A program made the position numbers and the translations under genes. Of a stretch of DNA of 64,000 nucleotides, positions 61,311-64,000 are shown in pieces. Source of the DNA: Plantibacter elymi (nom. nud.) (GTDB lineage: Bacteria > Actinomycetota > Actinomycetes > Actinomycetales > Microbacteriaceae); NCBI RefSeq assembly GCF_900177795.1, contig NZ_FXWJ01000002.1:62001-126000 (forward strand). The letters are read 5' to 3'. Positions within the stretch are counted from its first letter, which is position 1; each line of letters opens with the position of its first letter. Under the pieces are notes generated by a model. The model was given only the letters and a program-made list of their open reading frames with translations. It was not told the DNA's origin and made no database searches.

Positions 61311-61347
61311 CGTACCCGGCCCGTGAAGCCCACAGGCCGGGTACGCT
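61311..61347. terminator. Terminator between the SURF1 gene and the ABC-F gene
   Basis: 12-bp stem GCGTACCCGGCC / GGCCGGGTACGC (61311-61322 with 61336-61347), 13-base loop, between convergent genes. Confidence 0.75.
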
Positions 61348-61359
61348 CACCCGTTGGCG

Positions 61360-62964
61360 CTAGGCCAGGCTGACGAGGTCCTGGTAGTCCTTGTTCCAGT
61401 GGTCCTCGACCCCGTCGGGCAGGATGAGCACCCGCTCGGGGTTGAGCGCCTCGACGGCGCCCTCATCGTGACTCACGAGCACGACGGCACCCTCGTAGTG
61501 GGCGAGCGCGTCGAGGATCTCCAGACGGCTGGCCGGGTCGAGGTTGTTGGTCGGTTCGTCCAGAAGGAGCATGTTCGCGCCCGAGACGACGATCATCGCG
61601 AGAGCGAGTCTCGTCTTCTCGCCACCGGACAGCACGCCCGCGAGCTTGTTGGAGTCGTCGCCGGTGAACAGGAACGAGCCGAGGACCTTGCGCGCCTCCA
61701 TCTCGGTGATGTTCGGCGATGAGGAGACCATGTTCTCGAGCACGCTGCGCTTCACGTCGATCGTCTCGTGCTCCTGCGCGTAGTAGCCGATCCGCAGGCC
61801 GTGCCCGGGTTCGAGCTGCCCGGTGTCGGGCTGGTCCACTCCGGCGAGGATCCGCAGCAGGGTCGTCTTGCCCGCACCGTTGAATCCGAGGATGACGACC
61901 TTCGAGCCACGGTCGATCGCGAGGTCGACGGCCGTAAAGATCTCGAGCGAGCCGTAGCTCTTCGACAGGTTGCTCGCCATGAGCGGCGTCCGGCCACAGG
62001 GCGCCGGGGTCGGGAACCGCAGCTTGGCCACGCGGTCCTGCGCGCGGACCTCCTCGAGCCCGGAGAGCATCCGCTCGGCGCGAGCAACCATCTGGTGGGC
62101 TGCGGCCGCCTTGCTGGCCTTCGCGCCGAACTTGGCCGCCTGGAGCTGGAGCGCCGTCGCCTTCTTCTCGACGTTGGTGCGCTCCTTCTTCCGGCGCTCC
62201 TCATCGGCCTCGCGCTGACGCTGGTAGTTCTTCCAGTTCATGTTGTAGATGTCGATGACGGTGCGGTTCGCATCGAGGTAGAAGACCCGGTTGACCGTCT
62301 CGCCGACGAGCTCGATGTCGTGCGAGATCACGATGAACCCGCCCTTGTACTGCTTGAGGAACTCACGCAGCCAGACGACGGAGTCGGCGTCGAGGTGGTT
62401 GGTCGGCTCGTCGAGGATGAGCGTCTCGGCGTCGGAGAAGAGGATGCGCGCGAGTTCGATGCGGCGGCGCTGTCCGCCCGAGAGCGTCTTCAGCTGCTGA
62501 TCGAGGATGCGGTCGGGCAGGTTCAGGTTCGATGCGATGGAGGCCGCCTCGGCCTCCGCGGCGTACCCGCCGAGCGCGTTGAACCGGTCGGTGAGGTTGC
62601 CGTACTTCTTCATGGCGGCCTCCGCCACCTTCGGGTCGTCGCTCGCCATGGCCATGCTCGACTCGTGCATGCCGAGCGCGAGCTGGCCGAGACCACGCGC
62701 ATCGAGGATGCGGGTGCGGGCGAGGTCCTCCGGGTTGCCGTAGCGCGGGTCCTGCGGCAGGTACCCGATCTCGCCACCGCGATCGATCCTGCCGTTCGTC
62801 GGGAGGGTCTCGCCCGCCAGCGTCTTGGTCAGGGTCGTCTTCCCGGCACCGTTACGGCCGACGAGGCCGATCTTGTCGCCGGCGGACACGCGGAAGTTCA
62901 CGTGCTCCATGAGCACGCGTGCCCCCACGCGGATCTCGAGGTCGTGCACACTCAGCACAGGCAT
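61360..62964 (-). CDS. ABC-F family ATPase
   Basis: 534 aa, two ABC domains in one chain and no membrane segment, so a ribosome-acting ABC-F protein. Walker A GRNGAGKTT (residues ~36-44) and GFNGAGKTT, signatures LSGGQRRRIEL and LSGGEKTRLAL, Walker B LILDEPTNHLD and LLLDEPTNNLD, with a charged interdomain linker (~245-315, EADEERRKKERTNVEKK). It may be an EttA/Uup-type translation factor or a target-protection antibiotic resistance protein; the linker length alone does not decide. ATG 62964; -10 TATACT 55 bases upstream. Confidence 0.9.
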   Translation of the reverse strand: MPVLSVHDLEIRVGARVLMEHVNFRVSAGDKIGLVGRNGAGKTTLTKTLAGETLPTNGRIDRGGEIGYLPQDPRYGNPEDLARTRILDARGLGQLALGMHESSMAMASDDPKVAEAAMKKYGNLTDRFNALGGYAAEAEAASIASNLNLPDRILDQQLKTLSGGQRRRIELARILFSDAETLILDEPTNHLDADSVVWLREFLKQYKGGFIVISHDIELVGETVNRVFYLDANRTVIDIYNMNWKNYQRQREADEERRKKERTNVEKKATALQLQAAKFGAKASKAAAAHQMVARAERMLSGLEEVRAQDRVAKLRFPTPAPCGRTPLMASNLSKSYGSLEIFTAVDLAIDRGSKVVILGFNGAGKTTLLRILAGVDQPDTGQLEPGHGLRIGYYAQEHETIDVKRSVLENMVSSSPNITEMEARKVLGSFLFTGDDSNKLAGVLSGGEKTRLALAMIVVSGANMLLLDEPTNNLDPASRLEILDALAHYEGAVVLVSHDEGAVEALNPERVLILPDGVEDHWNKDYQDLVSLA

Positions 62965-63018
62965 AGTCCATTTCTTCGGGTGCGTTTCGACAACGCGGAG
63001 GGTGGGGGTCAGCCTCCC

Positions 63019-63024
63019 AGTATA
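63019..63024 (-). promoter_or_regulatory. -10 hexamer TATACT of the ABC-F gene
   Basis: Minus-strand TATACT, predicted start near 63013, leaving a ~50-nt leader with only a weak ribosome binding site. Confidence 0.5.
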
Positions 63025-63089
63025 AATCGTGAATCCGATGCTCAGCACCGCGGCCGTTCCGGCAGGGTTCCGGCGCGGCCGGACGGGCG

Positions 63090-64000
63090 TCAACGCAGGG
63101 CGGAGATCCGTCCGACCGCCTCGGTGAGGAGCTCGGGTGAGCAGGCCAGGTTGAGTCGTGCGTGGCCGACGCCTCCGGGCCCGAACGGGGCGCCCTCCTG
63201 CAGGGCCACGCGCGCCTCGCGCAGGATGCGCCGTGCCGGGGGTTCGGTCCAACCGAGCGCGGTGCAGTCCAGCCAGGCGAGGTACCCGGCGGCAGGCGGT
63301 CGGTAGCCGACCTCGGGCAGCTCGGCGCCCAGCAGCTCACCGAGCAGCCGCCGGTTGCCGTCGAGCAACCCGAGGAGCCCGTCCAACCAGGGCTCTCCGG
63401 CCTCGAAGGCGGCGACCGAAGCCAGCACACCGAACTGGCCCGTCCGCCAGAACACCTCGACCGGCATCCCAGCGACCACGCTCCGCGGCCCGGGGCCGGC
63501 GGTGACCATCACCGCGCACTTCAGGCCGGCGAGGTTCCAGGCCTTGCTCGCCGACAGGACGGCGTACCCGTGTTCGGCGGCCTCGTCGGACACGCTGAGA
63601 TAGGGGACGAACCGCTCGCCCGGCTGGGTGAGTGGAGCGTGGATCTCATCGCTCACGACGGCGACTCCGTACCGCGTGGCCAGTGCGGCGACCGAGCGGA
63701 GTTCGTCGACCGCGTGCGGCCGACCGATCGGGTTGTGCGGGTTGCAGAGCAGGAACGCCTTCGCGCCGTTGCGGAAGGCGGCTTCGAGACCGTCCAGGTC
63801 GAGCCGCCAGCCTCCGGCGGGATCGTCGGCGCGGCTGGACCCGAGCAAGGGGACGTCCACCACGACTCCCCCGGCCTCGCTGACGAGGTCGAAGAACGGC
63901 GGGTAGACCGGCGAGGTGATCACGACGCCCTCGCCGGGCGAGATGACGCGCCGCAGGATCTCGACGATGCCCATGCTGACGTCGGCGGTGGTGAACACGG
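63090..64000 (-). CDS. Aminotransferase class I/II, PatB/MalY type, 5' end missing
   Basis: Pyridoxal-phosphate enzyme; ~303 C-terminal residues are visible and the frame runs off the right edge. Blocks: ITSPVYPPFFDLV, LCNPHNPIGR, VVSDEIHAPL (PLP-binding Asp), and the Schiff-base Lys in SASKAWNLAGLK. The combination DEIHAPL and SKAWNLAGLK is that of the cystathionine beta-lyase-like PatB/MalY group, which cleaves C-S bonds. True substrate unknown. Promoter and start are outside the window. Confidence 0.88.
   Translation of the reverse strand, partial: VFTTADVSMGIVEILRRVISPGEGVVITSPVYPPFFDLVSEAGGVVVDVPLLGSSRADDPAGGWRLDLDGLEAAFRNGAKAFLLCNPHNPIGRPHAVDELRSVAALATRYGVAVVSDEIHAPLTQPGERFVPYLSVSDEAAEHGYAVLSASKAWNLAGLKCAVMVTAGPGPRSVVAGMPVEVFWRTGQFGVLASVAAFEAGEPWLDGLLGLLDGNRRLLGELLGAELPEVGYRPPAAGYLAWLDCTALGWTEPPARRILREARVALQEGAPFGPGGVGHARLNLACSPELLTEAVGRISALR

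Overview
This window is a 64-kb piece of a high-GC actinobacterial chromosome, most likely from the family Microbacteriaceae. The evidence is the gene content and order: mycothiol ligase MshC, RbpA, PafB/PafC WYL regulators beside tatA-tatC and a HelY helicase, an actinobacterial bcc-aa3 respiratory chain (diheme QcrC, three-helix QcrA, CtaF), small DUF3043 and DUF3099 membrane proteins, and pervasive leaderless genes with a TANNNT hexamer 6-9 nt before the start codon. There are no integrases, transposases, CRISPR arrays or phage modules. Nearly everything is housekeeping and about 94% of the bases are genic.

Layout. 1-8 kb: lspA (5' truncated), rluD, dnaE, hisD, nrdR, pyrD. 8-14.4 kb: DUF3043 protein, M20 peptidase, an A-type iron-sulfur carrier, and the oxidase operon ctaC-ctaD-ctaF with a GNAT gene at its end. 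14.4-15.1 kb: a gene-free convergent zone holding a decayed ~78-bp tandem repeat. 15-19.3 kb: ctaE-qcrC-qcrA-qcrB on the minus strand, completing the bcc-aa3 supercomplex genes; the assembly factor SURF1 lies at 60.4 kb. 19.5-23.4 kb: trpD, the PTS-type dihydroxyacetone kinase operon dhaKLM, and a small Cys protein. 23.4-27 kb: a TetR regulator, a gene-free 526 bp, and a short UvrA-like ATPase of the DrrC type; this is the most accessory-looking part. 27-31 kb: HdeD-like membrane protein, SDR, an NfeD-stomatin pair, GDPD phosphodiesterase, rbpA.

31.5-44.8 kb, mostly minus strand: lnt, helY, tatC, tatA, pafC, pafB, an FKBP lipoprotein, trmI, a HAD phosphatase, PAC2 (plus strand), mshC, uppP. 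This matches the order that flanks the Pup-proteasome genes in other actinobacteria, but arc, dop, pup, prcBA and pafA are absent; trmI and pafB are separated only by the FKBP gene. 44.9-54 kb: M20 peptidase, tRNA-Leu(GAG), an XPB-like helicase, SGNH hydrolase, a D,D-carboxypeptidase, a SpoU rRNA methyltransferase, a sirtuin, an alpha/beta hydrolase, a DnaQ-type exonuclease. 54.5-64 kb: rpmE2, an ABC ATPase, divergent glgA/glgC, serB, fabG, DUF3099-Cys protein-SURF1, an ABC-F ATPase, and a 5'-truncated PatB-type aminotransferase.

I did not find a convincing novel multi-gene system. The observations most worth checking are the proteasome-shaped gap with retained PafBC, two GGAAC-N18-GTT (SigR-type) promoter matches in front of rbpA and the sirtuin, the decayed 78-bp repeat array, the orphan TetR region, and an SDR whose catalytic Tyr is displaced.
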